In this document: positions 31,294-40,486 of the stretch, in pieces
Layout: every line of letters starts with the position of its first letter
How positions within the stretch are numbered: the stretch's first letter is position 1
Origin: Microbacterium sp. Clip185
Lineage (GTDB): Bacteria; Actinomycetota; Actinomycetes; Actinomycetales; Microbacteriaceae
Reading direction: 5' to 3'
Assembly (NCBI RefSeq): GCF_028743715.1
Contig: NZ_CP117996.1
Coordinates: forward strand, 1,364,001-1,428,000
DNA length: 64,000 bases
The notes under the pieces: generated by a model
What the model was told of the DNA's origin: nothing
The model's database searches: none
What the model saw: only the letters and a program-made list of their open reading frames with translations
Position numbers and translations under genes: made by a program

Positions 31294-31477
31294 TCGTTTC
31301 CCGGCGCTGATCGACGGCGTCCCGGCTCGGGAACGCACAGTTCGTGCGCCGAAAGCGACAGGTTGTGCGTGAGCCCGATGCGGGCCGTGCCGAGCGCGTG
31401 AAATAGGACTCGGCACCGGTGCGCTGACGCCCGGGCCGTCCTCCGATGACGGAGGTCTGCACACAGAGGAGAACACA
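31294..31477 (+). promoter_or_regulatory. Regulatory region upstream of the GH3 block
   Basis: No gene is seen. It holds two symmetric sites, GCACCGGTGC (31413-31422) and CCTCCG-ATGA-CGGAGG (31440-31455), then GAGGAG before the GTG. Either site could be an operator or an mRNA hairpin. No clear -35/-10 pair is visible. Confidence 0.35.
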
Positions 31478-34384
31478 GTGAGTTCAACGACGGCTCGGAA
31501 GCCGATGTCGAACAAGAGGTTCCTCGCGATCTGGATCCCGATCGTCGCCGTGGTGGCAATCATCGCCATCGGCGCGAACATCGCGATCGGGATGTATCGA
31601 GGAGCCATCGAGTCGTACATGGGCGCGGGAAGCTACGCGATCAGCAACACGGCGGACGGCGACAAGCTCGACACCGAGTACTACACCGCCGACTACGCGA
31701 CGAACGAAGAGGCCAAAAGCGCGTCGTCCGAACTCGTGGAGGAGATCGCGGGCGAGGGCATGACCCTCGTCAAGAACAACGGGACTCTGCCGTTGGCGGC
31801 CGGCGCCGTCACACTGCTGGGCCGCGGCGCAGCCGACCCCGTCTACGGTGGCTCCGGTTCCGGAACGGCGGACACCCGCACCGCTGTGAACATCAAGGCC
31901 GGCATCGAGAACGGCGGCTTCACCGTCAACGGGACGGTCTACGACCAGCTCGCGGCGTTCGCCGAGGCGAACCCGGCGGCGGATGGCGGCCGGACGAACA
32001 TCGTCATGGACAAGCCCGAGGAGTCGAACTACAACATCGGTGAGATGCCGGTCGCCGACTACTCGCAGGCCTCGCGCGACAGCTTCGCGGAGTTCCCGGA
32101 CGCCGCGATCGTCGTCATCGGCCGTGCCGGCGGCGAAGGCGGAGATCTCGCCACCAACATGGAGAAGTGGGACGAGCGCGCAGAGCCCGGTCAGCACCAG
32201 CTCGAGCTCAACGCCGATGAGAAGGACCTGCTCGAACTCGCCAAGAGCCAGTTCGAGAACGTCATCGTCGTCGTGAACGCATCGACGTCCATGGAGCTCG
32301 GTCCTCTCCAGGACGACGAGGGGATCGACGGCATCATCCTGGCAGGCTCTCCCGGCGTCAACGGATTCAACGCGCTGGGACCGATCCTGAGCGGCGACAT
32401 CAACCCCTCGGGGCGCACGGTCGACGTGTTCTCGCGCGACTTCACCGCTGATCCGACCTTCGTCAACTTCGGCGACTTCGCCTACACGAACGTCGACGAC
32501 GCCTACTTCGTCGACTACGAAGAGGGCATCTACGTCGGCTACCGCTATTACGAGACCGCGGCTGTCGAAGGCTTCATCGACTACGACCAGGCCGTCGTCT
32601 ATCCGTTCGGCTACGGGCTCAGCTACACGAGCTTCGACAAGGCGATCACCGGACAGCGCCTCGGCGATGTGGACGGCGACATCTCCGTCGACGTGAGCGT
32701 CACGAACACCGGTGCGGTCGCAGGCAAGGATGTCGTGCAGCTCTACTACACGGCGCCCTACACGCCGGGCGGGGTCGAGAAGTCCTCCGTCGTGCTCGGA
32801 GCGTTCGCGAAGACGAGCCTGCTCGAGCCCGGCGCGTCGGAGACGGTGACCCTCACCGTTCCCGTCGAGGAGATGGCGTCCTACGACAGCACCGGCGACG
32901 GGGCATACGTGCTCGACGCCGGCGTCTACGAGTTCAAGGTCCAGAACGACTCGCACACGATCGCCGCGGGCACTGCTCCGATCACGTACACGGTCGACGA
33001 GAAGGTCACCTACACCGAGGGGCGCGCGAGCGACGAGACGGCGGCGACCAACCACTTCGAGGATGTCACCGCGGCCTTCTCCGAGGGCAAGGTGACCGCG
33101 CTGTCCCGTGCGGACTTCGCCGGGACGTTCCCGAAGACGCCCGAAGGAGCCGACTTCGAGGCGAGTGAGGCGACGATCGCCGACTTCGCTCCGTACGATG
33201 CCGCCGCGGCCGCTGCGGCAGACACGGACTCCGAGGCGCCCGTCTGGGGTGCAGATGGCAACGTCTCACTCGTCGACATGCGCGGACTCGCGTACGACGA
33301 CCCGAAGTGGGACGCCCTGCTTGACCAGCTCACGCTGGACGAGGTCGTCGACATGCTCACCTCGGGTGCGTACAACACGGCCGGTCTCCCGGACATCGGC
33401 AAGATCCGAACCAACGACCTCGACGGTCCTGCCGGGTTCAGCTCGTTCATCAACCCCGATCTGTGGACCGGAACGGCCTTCCCGTCCGAGTACCTGCTCG
33501 GACAGACATGGAACGTCGAACTCGCCAACGCGATGGGTGTCGCGATCGGCAACGAAGCGCTCGCGATGGGGGCCAACGGCTGGTACGCACCTGCCGCGAA
33601 CCTGCATCGCTCTCCGTTCGCCGGCCGCAACTTCGAGTACTACTCCGAGGACCCGGTGCTGTCCGGGGCTCTCGCCACGGCTGCTGTGGACGGCGCGCTC
33701 ACGAAGGGCGTCTACTCGTTCACGAAGCACTTCGCGATGAACGACCAGGAGACGAACCGCGTCAACGGCAACGGCATCGCGACGTGGGCGACCGAGCAGA
33801 CGATCCGTGAGATCTATCTGAAGCCGTTCGAGATGATCGTCAAGAACGCCAGCGGCGAGCTGTCGTACTACGACGCCGACGGCACGAAGCAGACCGCCGA
33901 GATCGGTGCCACCGCCATGATGAGCTCGTTCAACCGCATCGGCGGCACGTGGGCCGGTGGCTCCGCGGCGCTCATGCACGACGTGCTGCGCGGCGAGTGG
34001 GGCTTCACGGGCTTTGTGATCACCGACTTCAACCTCTATCCCTACATGTATGTCGATGAGGCGTGGGCCGCTCGCGGCACCGACCACATGCTGACCTTCG
34101 CAGGGATGAAGACGGTCGAAGACACCGAGAGTGCCTTCGCACAGTCCAACATCCGCTATGCCGCCCACAACCTGCTGTACACCGTTGCGAATTCCAACGC
34201 GGTGAACGGGATGGCTCCGGGAGCGACGCTGACGTACCAGCCCGCAGCGTGGGAGATCTGGATCACGGTCGGCACCGTCGTGCTGGCACTGCTGGTGGCC
34301 GCGGGAGTGGTGTGGATCATCGTCCGCGTCCGCCGTCACCGCAATCGCCCGGTGACGGTCAACGACGAGCTCGCTTCGTCCTGA
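31478..34384 (+). CDS. Membrane-anchored GH3 glycoside hydrolase with reversed domain order
   Basis: 968 residues. An N-terminal membrane helix (about 14-37) is followed by the GH3 C-domain (GEGMTLVKNNGTLPL, about 90-390) and a fibronectin-like domain (VAGKDVVQLYYTAPY, about 395-505). The catalytic (beta/alpha)8 domain comes after these (about 600-930), with KHFAMNDQETNR and nucleophile Asp850 in FVITDFN. A second membrane helix (about 925-948) and a basic tail close the protein. In ordinary GH3 enzymes the catalytic domain comes first. Reversed order is known from rumen beta-glucosidases such as those of Ruminococcus albus and Butyrivibrio. The catalytic part is predicted to face outward. 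GTG start with GAGGAG; the exact sugar is unknown. Confidence 0.9.
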   Translation: MSSTTARKPMSNKRFLAIWIPIVAVVAIIAIGANIAIGMYRGAIESYMGAGSYAISNTADGDKLDTEYYTADYATNEEAKSASSELVEEIAGEGMTLVKNNGTLPLAAGAVTLLGRGAADPVYGGSGSGTADTRTAVNIKAGIENGGFTVNGTVYDQLAAFAEANPAADGGRTNIVMDKPEESNYNIGEMPVADYSQASRDSFAEFPDAAIVVIGRAGGEGGDLATNMEKWDERAEPGQHQLELNADEKDLLELAKSQFENVIVVVNASTSMELGPLQDDEGIDGIILAGSPGVNGFNALGPILSGDINPSGRTVDVFSRDFTADPTFVNFGDFAYTNVDDAYFVDYEEGIYVGYRYYETAAVEGFIDYDQAVVYPFGYGLSYTSFDKAITGQRLGDVDGDISVDVSVTNTGAVAGKDVVQLYYTAPYTPGGVEKSSVVLGAFAKTSLLEPGASETVTLTVPVEEMASYDSTGDGAYVLDAGVYEFKVQNDSHTIAAGTAPITYTVDEKVTYTEGRASDETAATNHFEDVTAAFSEGKVTALSRADFAGTFPKTPEGADFEASEATIADFAPYDAAAAAAADTDSEAPVWGADGNVSLVDMRGLAYDDPKWDALLDQLTLDEVVDMLTSGAYNTAGLPDIGKIRTNDLDGPAGFSSFINPDLWTGTAFPSEYLLGQTWNVELANAMGVAIGNEALAMGANGWYAPAANLHRSPFAGRNFEYYSEDPVLSGALATAAVDGALTKGVYSFTKHFAMNDQETNRVNGNGIATWATEQTIREIYLKPFEMIVKNASGELSYYDADGTKQTAEIGATAMMSSFNRIGGTWAGGSAALMHDVLRGEWGFTGFVITDFNLYPYMYVDEAWAARGTDHMLTFAGMKTVEDTESAFAQSNIRYAAHNLLYTVANSNAVNGMAPGATLTYQPAAWEIWITVGTVVLALLVAAGVVWIIVRVRRHRNRPVTVNDELASS

Positions 34385-34391
34385 CACGGCA

Positions 34392-34427
34392 CGTTCGGGG
34401 CCGGGCCGCCGCGTCCGGCCCCGAACG
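34392..34427 (+). terminator. Terminator between the two GH3 genes
   Basis: Perfect 13-bp stem CGTTCGGGGCCGG / CCGGCCCCGAACG (34392-34404 and 34415-34427), loop of 10 bases, eight bases past the first GH3 stop. The second GH3 gene therefore probably starts a separate transcript. Confidence 0.82.
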
Positions 34428-34481
34428 GCGATTGTCCTTCCGCGCTCGACGCGCGATGCGAACGACCAAGAAAGACCCATT

Positions 34482-36896
34482 GTGAAAGACACCCCCTCGC
34501 TCGTAGCGAGTCTCTCGCTGCTCGAGAAAGCGGCCCTGCTCAGCGGCGCCAACACATGGCAGACGCGAGCGATCGAACGCATCGCGCTGCCGCCCGTGTG
34601 GCTGGCAGACGGTCCTCACGGTGTGCGCAAGCAGGTGGGATCGGCCGACCACCTCGGCATCAACGGCTCAGAACCTGCCACCTGCTTCCCGACCGCCGCG
34701 ACCATCGCCGGCAGCTGGGATGACGAACTGGCCGAGCAGATCGGTGCGGCCCTCGGCCGCGAGGCGTCCGCGCAGGGCGTCGGCGTGCTGCTCGGACCCG
34801 GCCTGAACATCAAGCGCAGCCCCCTCGGCGGCCGCAGCTTCGAGTACTTCTCCGAAGACCCGGAGCTTGCAGGCCGTCTGGCTGCCGCCTACGTCCGCGG
34901 CATCCAGTCCGAGGGCGTCGCGGCCACTCCCAAGCATTTCGCGGTCAACAGCCAGGAGCTGCGGCGCATGGTCAGCGACTCCGTCGTCGACGAGCGCACC
35001 CTGCGCGAGATCTACCTGACCGCTTTCGAGATCGTCGTCCGCGAGGCCGGCCCCTGGGCGATCATGTCCTCGTACAACCTCGTCAACGGCGTCTACGCCC
35101 ACGAGAACGCTCACCTGCTGACGGAGATCCTCCGCGAGGAGTGGGGCTTCGACGGCGCTGTCATCTCCGACTGGGGCGGCTCGAACGACGCCGTCGCCGC
35201 CGTCGCCGCGGGCGCCGCGCTCGAGATGCCGTCGCCCGGCTTCGACTCGGCCCGCGAGATCGTCGACGCGGTCGAGTCCGGCCGGCTCGCCATCGCCGAT
35301 CTGGATGCTCGCGTCGCCGAACTCATCGACCTGGTGCGCCGCGTGACCGAGCGCGCGGCGGCGATCGTCGACCTGCCCGCTCACCACGCGCTTGCCCGTC
35401 GTGCCGCCGCGGAGTCCGCGGTGCTGCTGCGCAACGAGGACGACCTGCTGCCGCTCGCTGCAGGCACGCGCGTGGCACTCGTCGGCGCGTTCGCCACGGA
35501 GCCCCGCTATCAGGGCGCCGGATCCTCCCTCGTCAACCCCACGACGCTCCCGACCCTCGCCGACGTGCTGCCGAACTCGTCCCTCGAGGTCGTCGGCGTC
35601 GCGGAGGGATTCCGCCGCGACGGCCGTCCCGACGAGGCGCTGCGTGCCGAGGCCCTCACCCTCGCAGGCCGTGCCGACGTGGTGGTGCTGAGCCTCGGAC
35701 TCCCCGAGATCGCCGAGTCGGAGGGGATGGACCGCACGAGCCTCGACCTGCCTGCAGAGCAGGTACGCCTGTTGCACGACGTGCACCGAGTGAACCCGCG
35801 CACGGTCGTGCTGATCAGCGCCGGGGGAGTGGTCTCGACCCCGTGGGCGACGGACGCGGCCGCGCTGCTGCACGCGTACCTCGGCGGCCAGGCCGGTGCC
35901 GAAGCCATCGTGGACGTGCTGACCGGCACCGTCGACCCGGGTGGCCGGCTGGCGGAGACGATGCCCCGCGCACTCGCCGACACCCCCACGGCCGAGACGT
36001 TCCCGAGCGCAGCACGCACGGCCGAGTACCGGGAGGGGCCCTTCGTCGGCTATCGGCATTACGACACGGCTGGCGTCCCGGTCGCCTTCCCGTTCGGGTT
36101 CGGCCTGAGTTACACGCGATTCGCCTATTCGGATCTCGAGGTGGATGCCGACGGCGCTCACGTCACGGTGACCAACACCGGCTCTCGTTCCGGGAGCGAC
36201 GTGGTGCAGATGTACGTCGGTCGAGTCGGAGACAGCGCGCTGATGCGCCCGCGGCGCGAGCTGAAGGGATACGTGAAAGTGCGGCTGGAGGCGGGCGAGT
36301 CGCGCCGTGTCTCGCTGCCGTTCGGTGAGCGCACCTTCCGGGTCTTCGACGCCGCGTCGAACGCGTGGGTCGTCGAGCGGGGCGTCTACGAGATCGCTGT
36401 CGGCGCACACGTGCAAGCGCTCGAGCTGTCGACGACCATCGAACGCGACGGTGTGGTCGTAGCGCCGACCGTGCACACGGGAGCCTCGCCGACGGATGCC
36501 GAGTTCGCGGCGCTGCTGGGACGCGAGGTGCCGGATCCCCGGTGGCCCGCGGGTCCGCTGGGCGAGAACGATCCGATGGATCGTCTCGCCGAGTCGCGCA
36601 GCCCCCTCGGCCGGCTCGGATTCCGCATCCTCGACGGCCGCCGTCGCAAGGCCGACGCGGCCGGTACCCCCGACCTGAACGTGCTGTTCCTGCTGAACGG
36701 CCCGTTCCGGGTCATCTCCAAGATGAGCGGCGGGCTCGCCACCCGCCGGCTCACCGGAGCCGTGCTGACGCTCGTGAACGGGCAGACGCTGCGCGGCCTC
36801 GGGCGGGTGATCGCCGCCTACTTCGGGGGCCGACGCGATGAGAAGGCGACGAAGAAGGCGTTCGACGCCGCCGCAGGGAACAGGAGTGCACGATGA
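34482..36896 (+). CDS. GH3 family beta-glucosidase-type hydrolase
   Basis: 804 residues in the standard order: catalytic barrel first (LADGPHGVRKQ, SFEYFSEDPELAGRLAAAYV, KHFAVNSQE) with nucleophile Asp230 in VISDWGG; then the C-domain (AVLLRNEDDLLPLAAG) and a fibronectin-like domain (GSRSGSDVVQMYVGRVG). An unusual extension of about 140 residues ends in a basic tail. It has no signal peptide or clear membrane helix, so it is probably cytoplasmic. It likely removes beta-linked sugars from imported oligosaccharides. The GTG start follows AAGAAAG. The stop overlaps the GtrA-like gene (ATGA). Confidence 0.92.
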   Translation: MKDTPSLVASLSLLEKAALLSGANTWQTRAIERIALPPVWLADGPHGVRKQVGSADHLGINGSEPATCFPTAATIAGSWDDELAEQIGAALGREASAQGVGVLLGPGLNIKRSPLGGRSFEYFSEDPELAGRLAAAYVRGIQSEGVAATPKHFAVNSQELRRMVSDSVVDERTLREIYLTAFEIVVREAGPWAIMSSYNLVNGVYAHENAHLLTEILREEWGFDGAVISDWGGSNDAVAAVAAGAALEMPSPGFDSAREIVDAVESGRLAIADLDARVAELIDLVRRVTERAAAIVDLPAHHALARRAAAESAVLLRNEDDLLPLAAGTRVALVGAFATEPRYQGAGSSLVNPTTLPTLADVLPNSSLEVVGVAEGFRRDGRPDEALRAEALTLAGRADVVVLSLGLPEIAESEGMDRTSLDLPAEQVRLLHDVHRVNPRTVVLISAGGVVSTPWATDAAALLHAYLGGQAGAEAIVDVLTGTVDPGGRLAETMPRALADTPTAETFPSAARTAEYREGPFVGYRHYDTAGVPVAFPFGFGLSYTRFAYSDLEVDADGAHVTVTNTGSRSGSDVVQMYVGRVGDSALMRPRRELKGYVKVRLEAGESRRVSLPFGERTFRVFDAASNAWVVERGVYEIAVGAHVQALELSTTIERDGVVVAPTVHTGASPTDAEFAALLGREVPDPRWPAGPLGENDPMDRLAESRSPLGRLGFRILDGRRRKADAAGTPDLNVLFLLNGPFRVISKMSGGLATRRLTGAVLTLVNGQTLRGLGRVIAAYFGGRRDEKATKKAFDAAAGNRSAR

Positions 36897-37528
36897 TCAC
36901 CGCCATCACGAAATGGTGGGGTCGATTCCAGACCTCACGTCCGGAACTGTCGAAGTTCATCATGTTCCTACTGCTGTCCAACGGCGTCACCGTGCTGCAG
37001 CTGGCGCTCATGCCGATCTTCCGCTGGGCCTTCGCGAGCTTCACGGGTCTCACGGAGGTGGGCTTCCAGGTGCTCCCCGTCGGTTCGAACGTCGACGGCA
37101 GCCAGTACTACATGTTCGACTACGCGGCGGGCGCGCTTCCCGCCGGCGGCGGCGGACTGGCGTACTTCCTGGCGGTGCAGATCACCCTGCTCATCGCGCA
37201 GGTCATCAACTTCTTCCTGCAGCGCAACATCACGTTCAAGTCGAATACATCGGTGTGGGTCGCCGCCGGCTGGTACACGGTGGCCTACGTGGCGATCACC
37301 TTCATCGCCGCCGCCGCGCAGGGCTTCTACAAGGCGCCGATCTACGACTTCTTCATGGTGACGCTCGGATGGGGATCGAGCGGATCGGTCGTGGCCGATG
37401 TGCTGACGATGATCATCAACGCGGCGATCTCGTTCTGGGTGTTCTACCCGATCTTCAAGGTGATCTTCCGTCAGGTGCCGACGGAGATCGAGGTGGTGGC
37501 GGAGCCCGGCGACAAGGTCGAGCGATGA
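36893..37528 (+). CDS. GtrA-like membrane protein
   Basis: 211 residues with four hydrophobic helices: LSKFIMFLLLSNGVTVLQLA; LAYFLAVQITLLIAQVINFF; WYTVAYVAITFIAAAAQ; and VLTMIINAAISFWVFYPIF. The QRNITFK-type motif (FFLQRNITFKS) is typical of the GtrA family, membrane proteins thought to help flip polyprenyl-phosphate sugars. An insert of about 40 residues between helices 1 and 2 is larger than in most members. ATGA overlaps on both sides couple it to the GH3 gene and the first GT2 gene, so it likely supplies lipid-linked sugar outside the membrane. Confidence 0.87.
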   Translation: MITAITKWWGRFQTSRPELSKFIMFLLLSNGVTVLQLALMPIFRWAFASFTGLTEVGFQVLPVGSNVDGSQYYMFDYAAGALPAGGGGLAYFLAVQITLLIAQVINFFLQRNITFKSNTSVWVAAGWYTVAYVAITFIAAAAQGFYKAPIYDFFMVTLGWGSSGSVVADVLTMIINAAISFWVFYPIFKVIFRQVPTEIEVVAEPGDKVER

Positions 37529-38565
37529 CGGACCTTCCCTCGGTCGGGCCCGCGCTGTCCATCGTGGTGCCGGCGTTCAACGCCGAGGCCTACCTGGGGC
37601 GCGCGCTGTCGGAGCTCGACGCGGTCGCCGGCGTCGAGGTGATCGTCGTCGACGACGGCTCGACGGATGCCACCGGGGCGCTCGCGGATGACTGGGCTGC
37701 GCGGCGCCCCGCAACGCGCCGGGTGATCCACCAGCCGAACCGTGGGCACGGCGGCGCCATCAACGCGGGGGTCGCCGAGGCGCGCGGCGCGTTCGTGAAG
37801 ATCCTCGATGCGGATGACTGGCTCGACATCGCCTCGCTCGCCCGCCTGGTGCGCGAGCTCAGTGCACTCCAGAGCGAGGACGTGGATGCGGTGTTCACGG
37901 ACTTCGTCCATGAGCGCGTCGGCAAATCGGCGCGTCCGGCTCGTTTCGACTCGGTGTTCCCTTCGGGCGGCGTGTTCGAATGGGCCGACACGGAGCGGTT
38001 CGGACGCCGTCAGGTGCTCATGATGCACGCGATCGTCTACCGGACGGAGCTCGTGCGCGCGAGCGGGCTGCGCCTGCCGGAGCACACCTTCTACGTCGAC
38101 AACCTCTACGTGGTCACTCCGCTGGCGCGGGTGCGCCGGATGCGGTACCTGCCGATCCCGCTCTACCGCTATCACGTCGGCCGGCCGGGCCAGTCCGTGG
38201 CGCCCGAGGTCATGGTGCGACGGGTGGAGCAGCAGCTGCGGGTGAACAGACTGGCGCTGGCTGCGCTCCCCTCGCCGCACTCGGTCGCGCGCGGCGAGGT
38301 ACCGGCGCAGTTGTACCGGGCTCTGCTGCACCACGTGGAGGGGGTGTGCGCGGTCACGAGCGCGACGTTGGCCCGCGCCGGGACCGCGGATCACCTCGTG
38401 GAGCGCGACCGGTTCTGGCGAGAAGTGCGTGCGGAGAACCCCTGGCTGTACACGCGCATGCGTCGGAGCCTCCTCGGGGCGGTGAGCAACCTCCCGGGTC
38501 AGGCGGGTCGGCGCGCGACGAGCCTGGCCTACGACTGGGCTCGTCGCGTCGTCGGGTTCAGCTGA
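37525..38565 (+). CDS. Family 2 glycosyltransferase (copy 1)
   Basis: 346 residues. The GT-A fold starts with LSIVVPAFNAEAYLGRAL, VIVVDDGSTDATG and the DxD-type motif DADDW. A second conserved block follows, FTDFVHERVGKSARP and HTFYVDNLYV. No membrane helices are seen, so it is a cytoplasmic-face transferase rather than a GtrB-type flippase partner. Start ATG 37525 overlaps the GtrA-like stop; the frame is open far upstream but not GT2-like. It is a tandem paralogue of the next gene, with whole motifs shared to the C-terminal GFS. Donor and acceptor are unknown. Confidence 0.9.
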   Translation: MTDLPSVGPALSIVVPAFNAEAYLGRALSELDAVAGVEVIVVDDGSTDATGALADDWAARRPATRRVIHQPNRGHGGAINAGVAEARGAFVKILDADDWLDIASLARLVRELSALQSEDVDAVFTDFVHERVGKSARPARFDSVFPSGGVFEWADTERFGRRQVLMMHAIVYRTELVRASGLRLPEHTFYVDNLYVVTPLARVRRMRYLPIPLYRYHVGRPGQSVAPEVMVRRVEQQLRVNRLALAALPSPHSVARGEVPAQLYRALLHHVEGVCAVTSATLARAGTADHLVERDRFWREVRAENPWLYTRMRRSLLGAVSNLPGQAGRRATSLAYDWARRVVGFS

Positions 38566-38706
38566 GACGAGCCGCGGCTTCCTCGCGTGAACTGCGTCCC
38601 GTCTACGATCGATGGGGAGATCGGTCGAACCCGCGGCCGGCTCCTCATCATCGCCGTGCGCGCAGCTTGCTGCCGGCGCGCGCTGCGCCGGACGGAGGGT
38701 GCCCAG

Positions 38707-39738
38707 GTGTCATCGCTCCTGCTGACGGTGGCCGTGCCCGCCTACAACTGTGCAGAGCTCCTCGGTCGCGCTCTCGCCGCGCTCTGCGTCAGCGACGCCC
38801 GCGTCGAGGTCATCGTCGTCGATGACGGCTCCACGGACGCCACCGGGATACTCGCCGAATCGTATGCGCACACGTATCCCGACCGGATTCGTGTGGTGCA
38901 CCAGGTCAACGGCGGGCACGGGGCAGCCATCGACACCGGCGTCGCACACGCGCGCGGACGGTACGTCAAGGTGCTCGACGCCGACGACTGGCTGTCGTCC
39001 ACTGCTCTCGCGCGGGTGCTCGACGTCCTCGAGCGGCTGGAGGAGGCGGGGGGAGTAGACGCGTTGTTCACGGACTTCGTGCATGACCGCGTGGACAAGC
39101 CGGCGCGCGTCACGCGCTTCGGCACGGTGTTCCCGGCCGAGCGGGTCTTCGGGTGGGAGGACACGCAGCGCTTCGGGCGCCGACAGTATCTGATGATGCA
39201 CGCGGTCATCTACCGCACGGCGTTGCTGCGCGAGGTGGAGCTGAATCTGCCTCGCCACACGTTCTACGTCGACAGCCTGTACGTCCTGCGTCCGCTCACG
39301 CGCGTACGTCGCATGTACTACGTGCCCGTCGCGCTGTACCACTACTACATCGGCCGGTCTGGCCAGTCGGTCGCGCCGGAGGTCATGCTGGCCCGCGTCG
39401 ACCAGCAGCTGCGCGTGAACCGCCTCGCACTGGAGACCCTGCCGAGCATCGAGGACGTGCGGGCCGGGAGCGTCCCGCCACAGCTCTACGCCGCGCAACT
39501 GCACTACGTCCGCGCGCTGTGCGCCACCGTGAGTGCGACGCTCGCCCTGGGGGGTACGCCCCAGCACCTGGCGGTGCGCCGTGCCTTTTGGCGCGAGGTC
39601 AAGCGCGACCGGCCCCGCATCCACGCTCATCTGCGCAGGAGTCTCGTCGGGGCAGGCAGCAATCTGCCGGGCTCTGCGGGCCGGCATGTGACCCGAGCCG
39701 CCTACCACCTCGCCCGACGTTACGTCGGGTTCAGTTGA
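38707..39738 (+). CDS. Family 2 glycosyltransferase (copy 2)
   Basis: 343 residues, clearly homologous to the preceding gene through its length: VDDGSTDATG, DADDWL, FTDFVHDRVDKPAR, FGRRQYLMMHAVIYRT, LPRHTFYVDSLYVL, GRSGQSVAPEVM, LRVNRLAL. The start is GTG 38707 with GGAGGG upstream; earlier in-frame ATG 38587 adds a Cys/Arg-rich stretch unlike GT2. Unlike its neighbours it is separated by a 141-base gap, which holds TACGAT (38604-38609) as a possible -10. It probably acts in the same glycan pathway with a different linkage or acceptor. Confidence 0.9.
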   Translation: MSSLLLTVAVPAYNCAELLGRALAALCVSDARVEVIVVDDGSTDATGILAESYAHTYPDRIRVVHQVNGGHGAAIDTGVAHARGRYVKVLDADDWLSSTALARVLDVLERLEEAGGVDALFTDFVHDRVDKPARVTRFGTVFPAERVFGWEDTQRFGRRQYLMMHAVIYRTALLREVELNLPRHTFYVDSLYVLRPLTRVRRMYYVPVALYHYYIGRSGQSVAPEVMLARVDQQLRVNRLALETLPSIEDVRAGSVPPQLYAAQLHYVRALCATVSATLALGGTPQHLAVRRAFWREVKRDRPRIHAHLRRSLVGAGSNLPGSAGRHVTRAAYHLARRYVGFS

Positions 39739-39763
39739 GAACGGACCAGGAAGGAGACAGAGC

Positions 39764-40486
39764 ATGATCCGCATCGGCGTCGTCGAAGATGATCCGGCCA
39801 GCATCGACCGCCTGTTGTCGCACCTGGACCGGTTCCAGCGTGAACACGGTGAGCGCTTCCATATCGGGGCGTTCCGCGACGGACGCGACATCATCGAGGA
39901 CTACCGTCCCGACTGGGACATCCTGCTGCTGGACATCCAGATGGCGCGTGTGGACGGCATGACGGCCGCGCGCCGCATCCGCGAGGTCGACAGTGAGGTG
40001 CTCATCGTCTTCGTGACCGCGTCGCCGCAGTACGCGGTCAGCGGCTACGAAGTGGATGCCCTGAGCTATCTGCTCAAACCGGTGTCCTACCCGGTCTTCG
40101 CGCAGGAGCTCGCGCGCTGCCTCGTGCGCCTGCGCAGGCGCGAACGCCGGCACATGCTCTTCACCGCGGCCGACGGCGATCGTCACCGCCTCGACATCGC
40201 CGACGTGCTGTATCTCGAGAGTGCCAAGCACAATGTGCTGATCCACACACTCGACAGCGATTACACCGTGGCCACGTCGCTGAAGGCGATGGAGGGCGAG
40301 CTGGAGGGCGAGGACTTCTTCCGCTGCAACAGCGGATACCTCGTGAACCTGCGTCACGTGACCGGCGTGGAGGGCAACGACTGCCGCATCCGCGGCGGTG
40401 TGCGGCTGCAGATCAGCCGGCCGCGCAAGAAGGACTTCCTGGCAGCCCTGGCCGCCTATATCGGCACGCGCGGGATCACGGCATGA
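39764..40486 (+). CDS. LytTR-type response regulator
   Basis: 240 residues. The receiver domain has phospho-acceptor Asp57 in ILLLDIQM, an acidic pocket VVEDD near residue 10, and a conserved Lys in YLLKPV. The LytTR DNA-binding domain follows (about 135-235; DVLYLESAKHNVLIHT, FFRCNSGYLVNLRHV). AgrA/ComE-type regulators of this architecture control virulence, bacteriocin or cell-surface genes. GGAAGGAGAC lies before the ATG. The stop overlaps the kinase gene (ATGA). Confidence 0.95.
   Translation: MIRIGVVEDDPASIDRLLSHLDRFQREHGERFHIGAFRDGRDIIEDYRPDWDILLLDIQMARVDGMTAARRIREVDSEVLIVFVTASPQYAVSGYEVDALSYLLKPVSYPVFAQELARCLVRLRRRERRHMLFTAADGDRHRLDIADVLYLESAKHNVLIHTLDSDYTVATSLKAMEGELEGEDFFRCNSGYLVNLRHVTGVEGNDCRIRGGVRLQISRPRKKDFLAALAAYIGTRGITA

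Noticed and set aside
30735-31480. Integrase or attachment site next to tRNA-Ala
   Set aside because: No integrase gene and no direct repeat of the tRNA 3' end was seen; a normal terminator follows the tRNA.
31478-34384. Frameshift, fusion or assembly error as the cause of the reversed GH3 order
   Set aside because: The frame is continuous with uniform codon use, and reversed order is known in the family.
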